A stretch of DNA of 64,000 bases from Marivirga lumbricoides. GTDB lineage: Bacteria > Bacteroidota > Bacteroidia > Cytophagales > Cyclobacteriaceae. The stretch's first letter is position 1. Every line of letters starts with the position of its first letter. Shown one piece after another: positions 26,159 to 34,220 of this stretch. A program made the translations under genes and the position numbers. The DNA lies in contig NZ_BMEC01000006.1 in assembly GCF_014636295.1 (NCBI RefSeq), forward strand, positions 186,001-250,000, read 5' to 3'. The notes beneath the pieces are model-generated. The model made no database searches. It was not told the DNA's origin and saw only the letters and a list, made by a program, of their open reading frames with translations.

Positions 26159-26824
26159 ATGAAAAAAAATACCTCTTTACAAAATCGTGAAAAAGTAGCT
26201 TCAGATAAGTTCTGGACAAAATCATTCTTTATAAAAACACTTTTGAATGGTTTATTGCTGATCCTCCCTACCATAATTATTCTATTTCTACTTTCACTGA
26301 TATTTAAATTCGTTTTTAATATTATTTCTCCTATCAGCGCTGTACTAGATAAAAATGCTGATTCCCATACTTGGTTTATCAATTTACTGGCACTGTTAAT
26401 TCTGCTGACAATTATCTTCATCATTGGCTTAATCATGCGAGATAAAAGAGGCCAAAATTCATTTAAAGGTTTTGAGGAAAGGTATTTGCGACAGATCCCT
26501 CTCTATTCCACTATAAAAGAAACCGTTGCGCAATTTTCAGGCTTAAAGAAAATGCCTTTTAGCCAGGTTGTTTTAGTGGACGCCTACAATACTGGCGTAC
26601 TCTTAACAGGATTTATAACTGAGCCTGTTTCTGAGAATATTTATACAGTATTTGTACCTACCGCACCTAATCCTATGAATGGGAACATCTATCATGTGCC
26701 TGCCGATCAGCTTAAATTTTTGGATATTGAGCCGGAACAAGCCATGAGAACCATTGTAGGAATGGGAACAGGATCTTCATTTTTATTCACTGCTAAGGAA
26801 AGAAAAATGGATGACATTCATTAG
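26159..26824 (+). CDS. DUF502 family membrane protein
   Basis: 221 aa. Two transmembrane helices (LLNGLLLILPTIIILFLLSL and WFINLLALLILLTIIFIIGL) are followed by the conserved region YLRQIPLYSTIKETVAQFSG and VVLVDAYNTGVLLTGFITEP, then VFVPTAPNPMNGNIYHVPAD with the strongly conserved PTAPNP motif. This order defines DUF502, whose function is unknown. It lies 82 bp upstream of pth on the same strand. A long antisense open frame in its first half is a codon-bias shadow. Confidence 0.92.
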   Translation: MKKNTSLQNREKVASDKFWTKSFFIKTLLNGLLLILPTIIILFLLSLIFKFVFNIISPISAVLDKNADSHTWFINLLALLILLTIIFIIGLIMRDKRGQNSFKGFEERYLRQIPLYSTIKETVAQFSGLKKMPFSQVVLVDAYNTGVLLTGFITEPVSENIYTVFVPTAPNPMNGNIYHVPADQLKFLDIEPEQAMRTIVGMGTGSSFLFTAKERKMDDIH

Positions 26825-26906
26825 GAATACAAATTGAAAGAAAGAGATACTAATCAATTGTAGTATATTTACACCTACTCTTTTTAAGAAATTCAATACA
26901 ATAAGA

Positions 26907-27467
26907 ATGAAGTACCTCATAGTTGGCCTTGGAAACATAGGTCCTGAATATGAAATAACAAGACATAATATAGGTTTTCTCACTTTAGACCGATTAGCAG
27001 ATAGTCAGGACGTGAAATTTGAGACTTTAAAACTAGCCATGAAGTCCGAATTTAAATATAAAGGCAGACTGATTCATTTAATAAAGCCGACAACTTATAT
27101 GAATTTATCTGGCAAGGCTGTCAATTATTGGATGCAAGAGCTTAAAATTCCTAAAGAGAATATTCTTGTTATTACAGATGACATAGCACTTCCTTTTGCT
27201 AAACTCAGAATGCGGGCAAAAGGCTCAGCGGCTGGTCATAATGGTTTGAAGGATATTGAGAAAATGACCGGGGGTCAGGACTACGCCCGCTTGAAGTTCG
27301 GAGTGGGAGACAATTTTCCTAAAGGCCGGCAGGTAGATTATGTATTGAGTCCATTTACTCAGCAAGAGTTTGAAGAGCTTCCCTTTGCTATGGATAAAGC
27401 CTGCGAAATGATTCTAGCATTTACCACCATAGGTGTAAATATGACGATGAGCCAGTTTAATGATTGA
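26907..27467 (+). CDS. pth: Peptidyl-tRNA hydrolase
   Basis: Recycles peptidyl-tRNA that drops off ribosomes. The Pth fold is clear: MKYLIVGLGNIGPEYEITRH with the catalytic His, then NIGFLTLD, LIKPTTYMNLSGKAV, ITDDIALPFAKLRMRAKGSA and AGHNGLKDI. The 186 aa length is normal. It sits between DUF502 and the pterin genes. Bacterial pth often follows rplY, but here rplY is 15 kb away. Confidence 0.96.
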   Translation: MKYLIVGLGNIGPEYEITRHNIGFLTLDRLADSQDVKFETLKLAMKSEFKYKGRLIHLIKPTTYMNLSGKAVNYWMQELKIPKENILVITDDIALPFAKLRMRAKGSAAGHNGLKDIEKMTGGQDYARLKFGVGDNFPKGRQVDYVLSPFTQQEFEELPFAMDKACEMILAFTTIGVNMTMSQFND

Positions 27468-27769
27468 ATGCTACATGATGTAATCTCAAAATAATTTTAT
27501 GCTTGCCTAAATGAACTATATTATTGCTAATGGTATTTGTATTATTTCAGTGGAGCATTATGAAAGCTGTAAAAAAAATGATTGTTAAAACAGAAAAGCT
27601 GGCTAATTTAATTGCCAGAGTGAATAAGTTAGAATAAGGGAATTAATAGACTTTCTTCTATAAATTGTTGGCAATTCCTGTTTGTCTAATCTAATTTGTA
27701 ATTTTTTTAAACATAATTTATCCATCCAAGTTAGTTGCGTATATTTAATCTTTCAAATAAAAGATATAC
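27468..27769. other. Spacer between pth and the pterin genes; possible micro-ORFs
   Basis: About 300 bp. Two overlapping 25-codon frames are seen: 27511-27588 (begins MNYIIANGICIIS) and 27560-27637 (begins MKAVKKMIVKTEKL, Lys-rich helix). Neither has a ribosome-binding site I would trust. The last 50 bp probably hold the promoter of the 27770 gene. Confidence 0.3.
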
Positions 27770-28180
27770 ATGAGAGTATCTGTTTTCAGAAGAGAACATT
27801 TTAATGCCGCCCATAGATTACACAATTCCAATTGGACTGATGAAAAAAATGAACAAGTGTTCGGTAAATGTAACAACCCCAATTTTCATGGTCACAACTA
27901 TGAACTTGAGGTAAAAGTTACTGGTGAAATAAGCCCTGAAACTGGTTATGTAGTAGATATGAAGGTTTTGAGTGACATCATCAAATCAAATATTATTGAT
28001 AAGTTTGATCATAAGAACTTAAATCTTGATACTGAGGAATTCGAAAACTTAAATCCTACTGCAGAGAATATTGCTGTCGTTATTTATCAATTATTGAGGG
28101 AGAAGATTGAAACATCATTGGATGTTAAAATTAAACTTTACGAAACTGAAAGAAATTATGTTGAATACCCCACAGAATAA
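27770..28180 (+). CDS. 6-pyruvoyl-tetrahydropterin synthase / QueD family
   Basis: 136 aa, converts dihydroneopterin triphosphate to pyruvoyl- or carboxy-tetrahydropterin. The zinc ligands are His15 (NAAHRL), His40 and His42 (HGHNY), and the catalytic Cys34 sits in FGKCNNPNFHGHNYELEVKV. The exact spacing C-x5-HGH with GKCNNPN, plus DHKNLNLD later, resembles eukaryotic PTPS more than E. coli QueD as I remember them. It overlaps folE by 23 bp, so its substrate is made by the next gene. It may supply tetrahydrobiopterin-like pterins or queuosine precursors; no queCEF genes are near. Confidence 0.9.
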   Translation: MRVSVFRREHFNAAHRLHNSNWTDEKNEQVFGKCNNPNFHGHNYELEVKVTGEISPETGYVVDMKVLSDIIKSNIIDKFDHKNLNLDTEEFENLNPTAENIAVVIYQLLREKIETSLDVKIKLYETERNYVEYPTE

Positions 28181-28856
28181 AGAAGATTTGGAAAACTTTC
28201 AATCCTTTGATGATATGGGAGATGACCACGCAGGATCCAGTGCAGAAACTCCTTTAAGAGCAGATGCATTTGAGATGGATGACGAATTGAAAATGGAGTT
28301 AATTGCCAAGCATTTCAAGGAGATTATGCATATTTTAGGTATGGATTTAACGGATGATAGTCTTAAAGGTACTCCTGCCAGGGTGGCTAAAATGTATGTT
28401 AAAGAAGTATTTAGTGGCTTAAACCCAACTAATAAACCTAAGCCTAAGTTATTCGAGAATAAGTACAAATACGATCAGATGTTAGTAGAAAAAGATGTTA
28501 CATTCTACTCGCATTGCGAACACCATTTTGTTCCTATTTATGGAAAAGCTCACGTTGCCTACTTCTCTAGTGGAAAGGTAATAGGTCTGTCAAAAATAAA
28601 TAGAATTGTTCAGTATTTTTCTAAAAGACCCCAAGTACAGGAGCGGCTTACTATGCAAATTGCAGAAGAGCTCAAAAGAGTACTTGAAACTGAAAGTGTT
28701 GCGGTTGTGATGGACGCTTCACACATGTGTGTGTCCTCCAGAGGTGTAGGTGATACAAACAGTAGAACAGGGACCTCCTACTTTGGTGGTAAGTTTAATG
28801 ATGAATCCACCAGAAGGGAATTTTTAGATTACATAAATAGCCCCTCACCTAAATAA
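28158..28856 (+). CDS. folE: GTP cyclohydrolase I
   Basis: Converts GTP to 7,8-dihydroneopterin triphosphate, the entry to folate and pterin synthesis. The start at 28158 (MLNTPQNKEDLENFQSF) is chosen over an in-frame start at 28107 that lies within the PTPS gene. The catalytic core has GTPARVAKMY, the zinc site FYSHCEHHFVPIYGKAHVAY, LSKINRIVQYFSKRPQVQER, and SHMCVSSRGV with the second zinc Cys. The 232 aa length is typical. A charged N-terminal tail is normal for the family. The overlap with PTPS implies translational coupling, and a terminator follows. Confidence 0.96.
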   Translation: MLNTPQNKEDLENFQSFDDMGDDHAGSSAETPLRADAFEMDDELKMELIAKHFKEIMHILGMDLTDDSLKGTPARVAKMYVKEVFSGLNPTNKPKPKLFENKYKYDQMLVEKDVTFYSHCEHHFVPIYGKAHVAYFSSGKVIGLSKINRIVQYFSKRPQVQERLTMQIAEELKRVLETESVAVVMDASHMCVSSRGVGDTNSRTGTSYFGGKFNDESTRREFLDYINSPSPK

Positions 28857-28880
28857 GATATAAAATAATAACGAATTATA

Positions 28881-28906
28881 AAAGAGGCTTTACGGCCTCT
28901 TTTTTG
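28881..28906 (+). terminator. Rho-independent terminator after folE
   Basis: AAAGAGGC (28881-28888) and GCCTCTTT (28895-28902) form a perfect 8-bp stem with a 6-nt loop and T-run. It separates folE from the SDR gene. Confidence 0.88.
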
Positions 28907-29016
28907 TTTAACAAAATATCAGCTATAGGCCAATATAATATAAAGAAGTTTTTACGCGATTTTCCAAAACAATCAATTGGTTGTGCTGTTCCTATTCTAA
29001 TTAATTTGAATTTACT

Positions 29017-29727
29017 ATGTCATTTAAAAATAAAAACATATTAATCATTGGAGCAAGTTCTGGTATTGGGTTAAGTCTTGCCAAAGACCTACAAACTAAA
29101 GAAGCGAATTTATATCTAGCCTCAAGAAAAAAACCGGAATTGTCAGGAGATTTCAATTACATCGAATTGGATGTAACTGATTTTGATGGGGAATTGGATA
29201 GTCTTCCGGAAGAAATCCATGGATTGGTTTATTGTCCCGGAACAATAAATTTGAAGCCTTTCCAGAGACTTAAGGAAGAAGATTTCCTGAGCGACTTTAA
29301 AATAAACGCTCTGGGGGCAGTGAAGGTAGTTCAAAAGGTTTTAAAAAATTTAAAAGCTGCTAAAGGTTCCAGTATTGTACTATTTAGTACAGTAGCAGTT
29401 AATACAGGCCTTTCATTTCATGCCTCAATTGCATCCGCTAAAGGGGCCCTTCAGGCGATTGGTTTAAGCATGGCTGCTGAGTTAGCTCCCAGTAAAATCA
29501 GAGTGAATGTGGTGGCTCCCAGTTTAACAGCTACGCCACTTGCCAACAATTTATTGTCATCAGAAGAAAAGAAGGACGCATCCAATAAAAGGCATCCAAT
29601 TGGTAGGTACGGTAAACCTGAAGACATTTCAAATGCAGCAGCCTTCTTGCTTAATCCTGAGAATAGCTGGATTACTGGTCAGGTATTAGGTGTAGATGGA
29701 GGGATGGAAAAGGTTAGAAATATATAG
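29017..29727 (+). CDS. Short-chain dehydrogenase family protein lacking the catalytic tyrosine
   Basis: 236 aa Rossmann-fold protein. The cofactor motif is IIGASSGIGLSLAKDL, and NAG is replaced by YCPGTIN (CPGT). Asn97 (KINALGAV) is kept, and Ser124/Thr125 occupy the serine position. The canonical Y-x-x-x-K is I138-A-S-A-K142, so the proton-donating Tyr is absent. GQVLGVDGGMEKV near the C-terminus is typical of the family. The protein may bind NAD(P) without standard reductase activity, or use another residue. It lies 160 bp after folE behind a terminator, so it is a separate unit but could act on pterins (inference). Confidence 0.88.
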   Translation: MSFKNKNILIIGASSGIGLSLAKDLQTKEANLYLASRKKPELSGDFNYIELDVTDFDGELDSLPEEIHGLVYCPGTINLKPFQRLKEEDFLSDFKINALGAVKVVQKVLKNLKAAKGSSIVLFSTVAVNTGLSFHASIASAKGALQAIGLSMAAELAPSKIRVNVVAPSLTATPLANNLLSSEEKKDASNKRHPIGRYGKPEDISNAAAFLLNPENSWITGQVLGVDGGMEKVRNI

Positions 29728-29804
29728 CGGTAATAAACAATTACTACATTTTTATATTAAATCAATCTTTTAAAAACAGTCATTTTTTTATAACAAGAAC
29801 TATC

Positions 29805-30245
29805 ATGAGCAATATCGAAGACCAAATAAAAGAAACAATCCTTATGCTTGAAGAGCAGAAGCATGTAAGAGTTTCCTTAGTGGAAGGCAAGCCTATAGCA
29901 ATAGTGGAGGCTACAAGTTCCTATATACCGATTGAAGAGTTTAAAAAAATATTTAATTCGATTGGAGAGTTGGTGAAAGAAAAAAATATTGAGAAGCTGA
30001 TATTTGATAAGCGCGAATTAACAGTATTCCATCAGCCTTCTATGGAATGGTACTTTACACATTGGAAAGAAGAAATGTATGATCACGGTTTGAAAGTTCA
30101 TAGAAAAATTCTACCTGATAATAAAGTATTTAAACAAAGCGTGAAAATTGGTAGAGAAAAAATAAAGGAAGAAAACCCCGGATTAAAGTTTAATGAAATG
30201 GATATCCAATACAAAGACAGCTTGCAAGAAGCAATAGATAGTTAA
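29805..30245 (+). CDS. SpoIIAA/STAS-like (SEC14-like) protein
   Basis: 146 aa cytoplasmic protein. A beta-alpha pattern after MSNIEDQIKETILMLEEQKH, with RVSLVEGKPIAIVEATSSYI, KEKNIEKLIFDKRELTVFHQ and PSMEWYFTHWKEEMYDHGLK then VHRKILPD, matches the SpoIIAA-like/STAS group found in Bacteroidota. No phosphoacceptor serine can be assigned with certainty. It starts 77 bp after the SDR and is followed 11 bp later by a coiled-coil gene, likely the same operon. It is near, and convergent with, a SiaB/SiaC pair, so a partner-switching role is possible but not shown. Confidence 0.7.
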   Translation: MSNIEDQIKETILMLEEQKHVRVSLVEGKPIAIVEATSSYIPIEEFKKIFNSIGELVKEKNIEKLIFDKRELTVFHQPSMEWYFTHWKEEMYDHGLKVHRKILPDNKVFKQSVKIGREKIKEENPGLKFNEMDIQYKDSLQEAIDS

Positions 30246-30256
30246 AAACAACTAAA

Positions 30257-30505
30257 ATGGTAGATAAGAAAGAAGAAGGTTTTAGGTTAGAACTTGAAAG
30301 GGCTCAAAATGAAATTAAATCCTTAAAGGCGAATTACGAATTTCAAATAAGCTCCTTAAAGGAAGAGGTTTCTTTTTTAAAAGAGAAACTGGATGCACAG
30401 CAAGATATGCTCAATATGGCAGTAGATTATGCAAATAAACTGGGTAAATCATTAAAAAATTTGAAAAAAAGAGTAGATTCGAGCAATTTTCAAAGTATTC
30501 ACTAA
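30257..30505 (+). CDS. Small coiled-coil protein, paralogue 1
   Basis: 82 aa. Almost all one heptad-rich helix: FRLELERAQNEIKSLKANYE, FQISSLKEEVSFLKEKLDAQ, QDMLNMAVDYANKLGKSL. It aligns with the next gene through the pattern L-K-x-x-Y-E-x-x-I-x-x-L-x-x-E-[VI]-S-[FY]-L-K ... DAQ-[QH]-[DE]-M-[LI], then DY-[AV]-x-K-L. The start is 11 bp after the STAS-like gene. No signal peptide or membrane segment is seen. It probably oligomerises, and its partner is unknown. Confidence 0.75.
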   Translation: MVDKKEEGFRLELERAQNEIKSLKANYEFQISSLKEEVSFLKEKLDAQQDMLNMAVDYANKLGKSLKNLKKRVDSSNFQSIH

Positions 30506-30572
30506 CCTATTACATAATTAAAATAGAAGTTAGTATACCTTCTTCTATTCTTCCTACACAAGTTTTTTTTCT

Positions 30573-30833
30573 ATGAACAAAATACCGGAATCATATTATT
30601 TTTATAAAGAGCACATTAGGAGAGCTAAGGCGGAAAAAGAAAAGTTAAAAAAAGAATATGAGCAAAAGATCAATAATTTAAACGATGAGATAAGCTATTT
30701 GAAAAATCAAATAGATGCCCAGCACGAAATGATTTCAAAATCTATTGACTACGTGATGAAGCTGGAAGAACAAATTAAATCAATGGATGAGCAGCTAAAT
30801 AATAACCCTCCCCACCCTGATTTTGACAGATAA
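30573..30833 (+). CDS. Small coiled-coil protein, paralogue 2
   Basis: 86 aa. It shares the pattern of the preceding gene: EKLKKEYEQKINNLNDEISY, LKNQIDAQHEMISKSIDYVM, KLEEQIKSMD, then a Pro/Asn tail (NNPPHPDFDR) that the first copy lacks. The two copies are 67 bp apart and probably arose by tandem duplication. The gene ends one base before the stop of the convergent membrane protein gene at 30835, so transcripts are expected to overlap. Confidence 0.75.
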   Translation: MNKIPESYYFYKEHIRRAKAEKEKLKKEYEQKINNLNDEISYLKNQIDAQHEMISKSIDYVMKLEEQIKSMDEQLNNNPPHPDFDR

Positions 30834-30834
30834 T

Positions 30835-31380
30835 TTAATGGTTAATTACTCTGCTGGAATTAGACTTAAGCGCTTTTCTCATCATATACCTTTCTACGAT
30901 TACATCAATAGGTTTTAGAAGAATAGCTATACCTAATTTAAAAATAAATCCTATTTGATCATTTCCAAATTCCTGTTCAACCAAGGGCTCAAGTAACCCT
31001 TCTGAAATAATGAATAAAATAATTGCAATTAAAAGTACAATAGAAGATGCCTTTCTGCCGACTTTTGCTTTTACCAATTGATCAATAGTATCCTGAAGAA
31101 GCTGATTATTTACTTTAAGATCGTCATTAATTTTGTTAATTTCATCAAACTGTTTTTTCAGTTTTTCATTGGCCTCATTTAATTTCGAATGGAGCCTGTC
31201 ACTCACAGAAGTTAAAAGTTTCGCTTCGCCAATCAGTCTTTCATATTTATTACAAAGGGCTTTATAGTTTTCCTTAACCTTTGCTTCAGGAATAGTTTGA
31301 TCTTCCGCAAGAGCTCTTACTTCATGAAGAAAATCAATTTCTGCCTGAAAAACATCTGACTGTACTACAGCTTTTGCCAT
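30835..31380 (-). CDS. Membrane protein with N-terminal coiled coil, third gene of a SiaB/SiaC operon
   Basis: 181 aa. Residues about 30-105 form a helical coiled coil (KLNEANEKLKKQFDEINKIN and DDLKVNNQLLQDTIDQLVKA). The C-terminal part has a membrane helix (ASSIVLLIAIILFIISEGLL) and a second hydrophobic segment (IGFIFKLGIAILLKPIDVIV). No enzymatic motif is seen. It starts 3 bp after siaC, so the three genes are co-transcribed. It may be the membrane effector or tether of the pathway (inference). Confidence 0.72.
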   Translation of the reverse strand: MAKAVVQSDVFQAEIDFLHEVRALAEDQTIPEAKVKENYKALCNKYERLIGEAKLLTSVSDRLHSKLNEANEKLKKQFDEINKINDDLKVNNQLLQDTIDQLVKAKVGRKASSIVLLIAIILFIISEGLLEPLVEQEFGNDQIGFIFKLGIAILLKPIDVIVERYMMRKALKSNSSRVINH

Positions 31381-31383
31381 ATA

Positions 31384-31764
31384 TTATCCTTTATTTTGAA
31401 TCATTCGAAAAGGAACTTTGATAATATCTTTAAAGTCCTCTCCTGATTCTTGCATATCTTCATCTTCCTCATCATAATACCACTCAATAGTTAGTTCATG
31501 ACCTGCCTGATGAATTTTTTCAAATTTTCTGAAAATTTCCACCAGACACTTTGAGGAACTTGTATTAAAATATTCAAGCTTCACTTCAAAATTAATGGAT
31601 TTTTTAGGATTATTAATATATTTCTCCAACCAATCGAGCAATGGCTTATAAAACTCGATAGAATTCTCCGGAATTGATCTTCCTGAGATAACAAAGTTGT
31701 TGGCTTCAGGATTAAAATCAAGTTTTGGTGTCTTTGGGGTCGCCTCTAGGTAATAAGCCTCCAT
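31384..31764 (-). CDS. SiaC family regulatory phosphoprotein (DUF1987)
   Basis: 126 aa. It begins MEAYYLEATPKTPKLDFNPE, then NNFVISGRSIPENSIEFYKP and LLDWLEKYINNPKKSINFEV, and the phospho-site region LEYFNTSSSKCLVEIF with Thr68 in NTSS. In the Pseudomonas protein the phosphorylated residue is, as I recall, also Thr68; SiaC is phosphorylated by SiaB and activates a diguanylate cyclase when unphosphorylated. The DUF1987 order is clear. It lies 14 bp downstream of the kinase gene and 3 bp before the membrane coiled-coil gene. Confidence 0.87.
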   Translation of the reverse strand: MEAYYLEATPKTPKLDFNPEANNFVISGRSIPENSIEFYKPLLDWLEKYINNPKKSINFEVKLEYFNTSSSKCLVEIFRKFEKIHQAGHELTIEWYYDEEDEDMQESGEDFKDIIKVPFRMIQNKG

Positions 31765-31778
31765 AATATTGTCTTTAA

Positions 31779-32327
31779 TTAATTTTTTATCTTCACTTTG
31801 ATGCTAAAGAAAGAAAAATCTTTATCTATAGAAAGAAAATCGTACTCTAAAGCCTGTCCGGATTTACGCACCATGTCCATAATACCCAAACCTGCTCTGC
31901 CCTTATCAGAAAACACACCTTCATCAAGTCTATTCCTGTAAGTCATTCTTAAACTCTCAGAATCCATAGCATTAACAGATTCAATTCTATTCTGAAGACT
32001 TACAGTGTACTTTTTAGGTAAATAATTACCTGCCACTATATCGTAAGAATTATCCGATTTAATGATCATTACCATAATATCGTGAAATTCTTCAGGTGCA
32101 TGTTTTAAATCACTGTAGTTATGGTAAATGTTTTGTAAAACTTCTACCAATATATGAAACACTTTTTTCTTCAATCGGGAATTATACTCAACCATAGCCA
32201 GTTTATTCTCAGCCAGAGACAATAAATTAGTAGTAAGGCTTTCTGTTATGATTCCTTTATAGGCTAACAGCAAGTTGTCCTTACCCTTTTGTTCTTTATA
32301 CTGTTCTATGGTGTTTATCATGCTCAA
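31779..32327 (-). CDS. SiaB family protein kinase (GHKL-like ATPase)
   Basis: 182 aa. It resembles serine/threonine kinases of the SiaB (DUF6272) type: HILVEVLQNIYHNYSDL is an N-box like helix, and GRAGLGIMDMVRKSGQ resembles the G-box/ATP lid. KGIITESLTTNLLSLAENKL precedes them. The family kinase SiaB phosphorylates SiaC. It is the first gene of a three-gene unit with SiaC and a membrane coiled-coil protein. No phosphatase of the SiaA/PP2C type and no GGDEF protein is seen in the window, so the inputs and outputs differ from Pseudomonas. Start codons at 32327 or 32321 are both possible. Confidence 0.85.
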   Translation of the reverse strand: MSMINTIEQYKEQKGKDNLLLAYKGIITESLTTNLLSLAENKLAMVEYNSRLKKKVFHILVEVLQNIYHNYSDLKHAPEEFHDIMVMIIKSDNSYDIVAGNYLPKKYTVSLQNRIESVNAMDSESLRMTYRNRLDEGVFSDKGRAGLGIMDMVRKSGQALEYDFLSIDKDFSFFSIKVKIKN

Positions 32328-32495
32328 TCACAAAAATACAAGAAGTATTTATCAGTGTTCACAAATTACAATTTATTTTTAAAAAATAGAATAATTTAAT
32401 GAAAAGTGAGATAAAATTATACATAAGTGGAGTATTATCTATTCAAGAGTATTTATTAAGAACTCAATCACTGACTATAAATGTGATACACATTA

Positions 32496-32527
32496 AAAGG
32501 AGCTGATTAAATTAAACCCGCTCCTTT
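32496..32527 (-). terminator. Terminator after the POT transporter gene
   Basis: AAAGGAGC (32496-32503) and GCTCCTTT (32520-32527) form a perfect 8-bp stem with a 16-nt loop. On the minus strand it follows the transporter stop at 32544, and the T-rich end suits termination. Confidence 0.65.
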
Positions 32528-32543
32528 ATTTTAAAATCTATAA

Positions 32544-34046
32544 TTATTTCACGTTGCCTGTTAACCTTCTAATAATAGGACTGAGTATCAATACTATTAC
32601 TCCTGCCCCTATTGCAAATTGTGTAATGTAACTAAAAATATCTGGCAGCAGTGACGGATCTTGCTCAATAGCTTTCTCATTAAATTCACCTGCTACTAAC
32701 CCTGCAATAAGATTACCAAAAGCAACAGACATAAACCACGCGCCCATCATTTGACCAACCAGTCTTTTAGGAGCTAATTTTGTAGTAGCACTCAAACCCA
32801 CAGGACTTAAGAATAATTCACCAGCCGTATGTAACATGTATGTTAGCAACAACCACCCATAAGAAGCTTTTGTATGCTCTACCACAATAAACGAAGCAAT
32901 AACCATTACTCCGAACCCTAACCCAAGAAGTATAAGTCCAAATGCAAATTTTACGGGTGTGTTAGGGTTCAAATGCTTAGAAGCTAATTTTACCCATAGC
33001 CATCCAAAAACTGGTGATAAAATAATGATGAACATAGGGTTGGCACTTTGTAAAACACTAGCAGCCATTTCATAGCCAAATATGTATCGATCGGCATACC
33101 TGCTAGCAAATAGATTTAAGGAACTTCCTGCTTGTTCAAAGCCGGACCAAAAAATGGCAGAGAAGATTAAAAGAATGGCTAGTGCTCCTATTTTCTTTTT
33201 CTCATCAGAGTTCAATTTCCCTAATAAGAATATAGCCACAAAGAATAGTATTAATGCTGTAGCTAAAATATATTTTGAGATACTAGCAATATAATATGCG
33301 TTGATGTTTACATAACCTAAGGTGGTCAATAAAATTAAGAATACAAGCGCCAGCAAAAAAATTGTAATTCCTATCTTCACCTGTGACCTGAATTTTATTT
33401 GCTTTTTATCCTCCGCATCGTATCCTTCAGGTTGTGCTCCAACACCTCCTAAATACTTTTGAGTGGCTTTGTATTGAATTAAGCCTATCAACATACCAAA
33501 ACCGGCAATTCCAAAACCTAGATGCCAATTAACGTTTTCACCTAATGTTCCTACTATAAGAGGTGAAATAAATGCTCCTATATTAATACCCATGTAGAAT
33601 AAGGAGAATCCTGCATCCCGTCTGGTAGGCTGATCCTCAGGATATAAGCCTCCCACTATACTGGAAATATTTGGCTTCAGTAGTCCTGTTCCTATTACAA
33701 TCAATACTAAACCTATAAAGAAAAACTCTGTCATTGGTATAGCCATACTAAAATGGCCTAAGGCAATTATAATACCCCCATACCATACAGACTTTTGTAA
33801 TCCAAAAAACCTATCTGCAAGCCATCCACCTGGAAGTGCTAATAAATATACGAACATGGTATATAACCCATATATAGCCGTAGCTTGCTTATCATCGATA
33901 CCTAACCCCCCATTTTCAATAGCCTCAACCATGAAAAGGACAAGTATTGCCCGCATTCCATAATAGCTGAAACGTTCCCACATTTCGGTAAAAAATAAAG
34001 TAGCTAGACCTCGGGGGTGGCCAAAGAAAGTCTTTTCTGAACTCAT
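32544..34046 (-). CDS. Peptide MFS transporter (POT/PTR family)
   Basis: 500 aa proton-coupled di/tripeptide importer of the inner membrane, with about 12-14 transmembrane helices. The POT signature is clear: TLFFTEMWERFSYYGMRAIL with the E-x-x-E-R-F-x-Y-Y motif near residue 20-30, then GGWLADRFFGLQKSVWYGG, GTGLLKPNISSIVGGLYPED and FSLFYMGINIGAFISPLIVG. GWLLLTYMLHTAGELFLSPV near the C-terminus is typical. The length and signature leave little doubt. It is convergent with the SiaB operon only through a terminator, and divergent from pckA. Confidence 0.95.
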   Translation of the reverse strand: MSSEKTFFGHPRGLATLFFTEMWERFSYYGMRAILVLFMVEAIENGGLGIDDKQATAIYGLYTMFVYLLALPGGWLADRFFGLQKSVWYGGIIIALGHFSMAIPMTEFFFIGLVLIVIGTGLLKPNISSIVGGLYPEDQPTRRDAGFSLFYMGINIGAFISPLIVGTLGENVNWHLGFGIAGFGMLIGLIQYKATQKYLGGVGAQPEGYDAEDKKQIKFRSQVKIGITIFLLALVFLILLTTLGYVNINAYYIASISKYILATALILFFVAIFLLGKLNSDEKKKIGALAILLIFSAIFWSGFEQAGSSLNLFASRYADRYIFGYEMAASVLQSANPMFIIILSPVFGWLWVKLASKHLNPNTPVKFAFGLILLGLGFGVMVIASFIVVEHTKASYGWLLLTYMLHTAGELFLSPVGLSATTKLAPKRLVGQMMGAWFMSVAFGNLIAGLVAGEFNEKAIEQDPSLLPDIFSYITQFAIGAGVIVLILSPIIRRLTGNVK

Positions 34047-34220
34047 ATAGTCTAATAGTTAGAATTAATTAATTTTCAAGTTGCTAAAACTAATACCGTC
34101 ATCCCATTAAACCAAATCGCTCATCAAAATACCGCTAAAAACGTCAGATAGTGTAAGTTATACACTTTCTAATACTAAATAATTGTTCATAAAATTGCTT
34201 TTTAAGCTCTATTATTTCTT

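Noticed and set aside
27511-27637. Two overlapping 25-codon micro-ORFs
   Set aside because: Too short, without visible ribosome-binding site or family; kept only as a note in the spacer entry.
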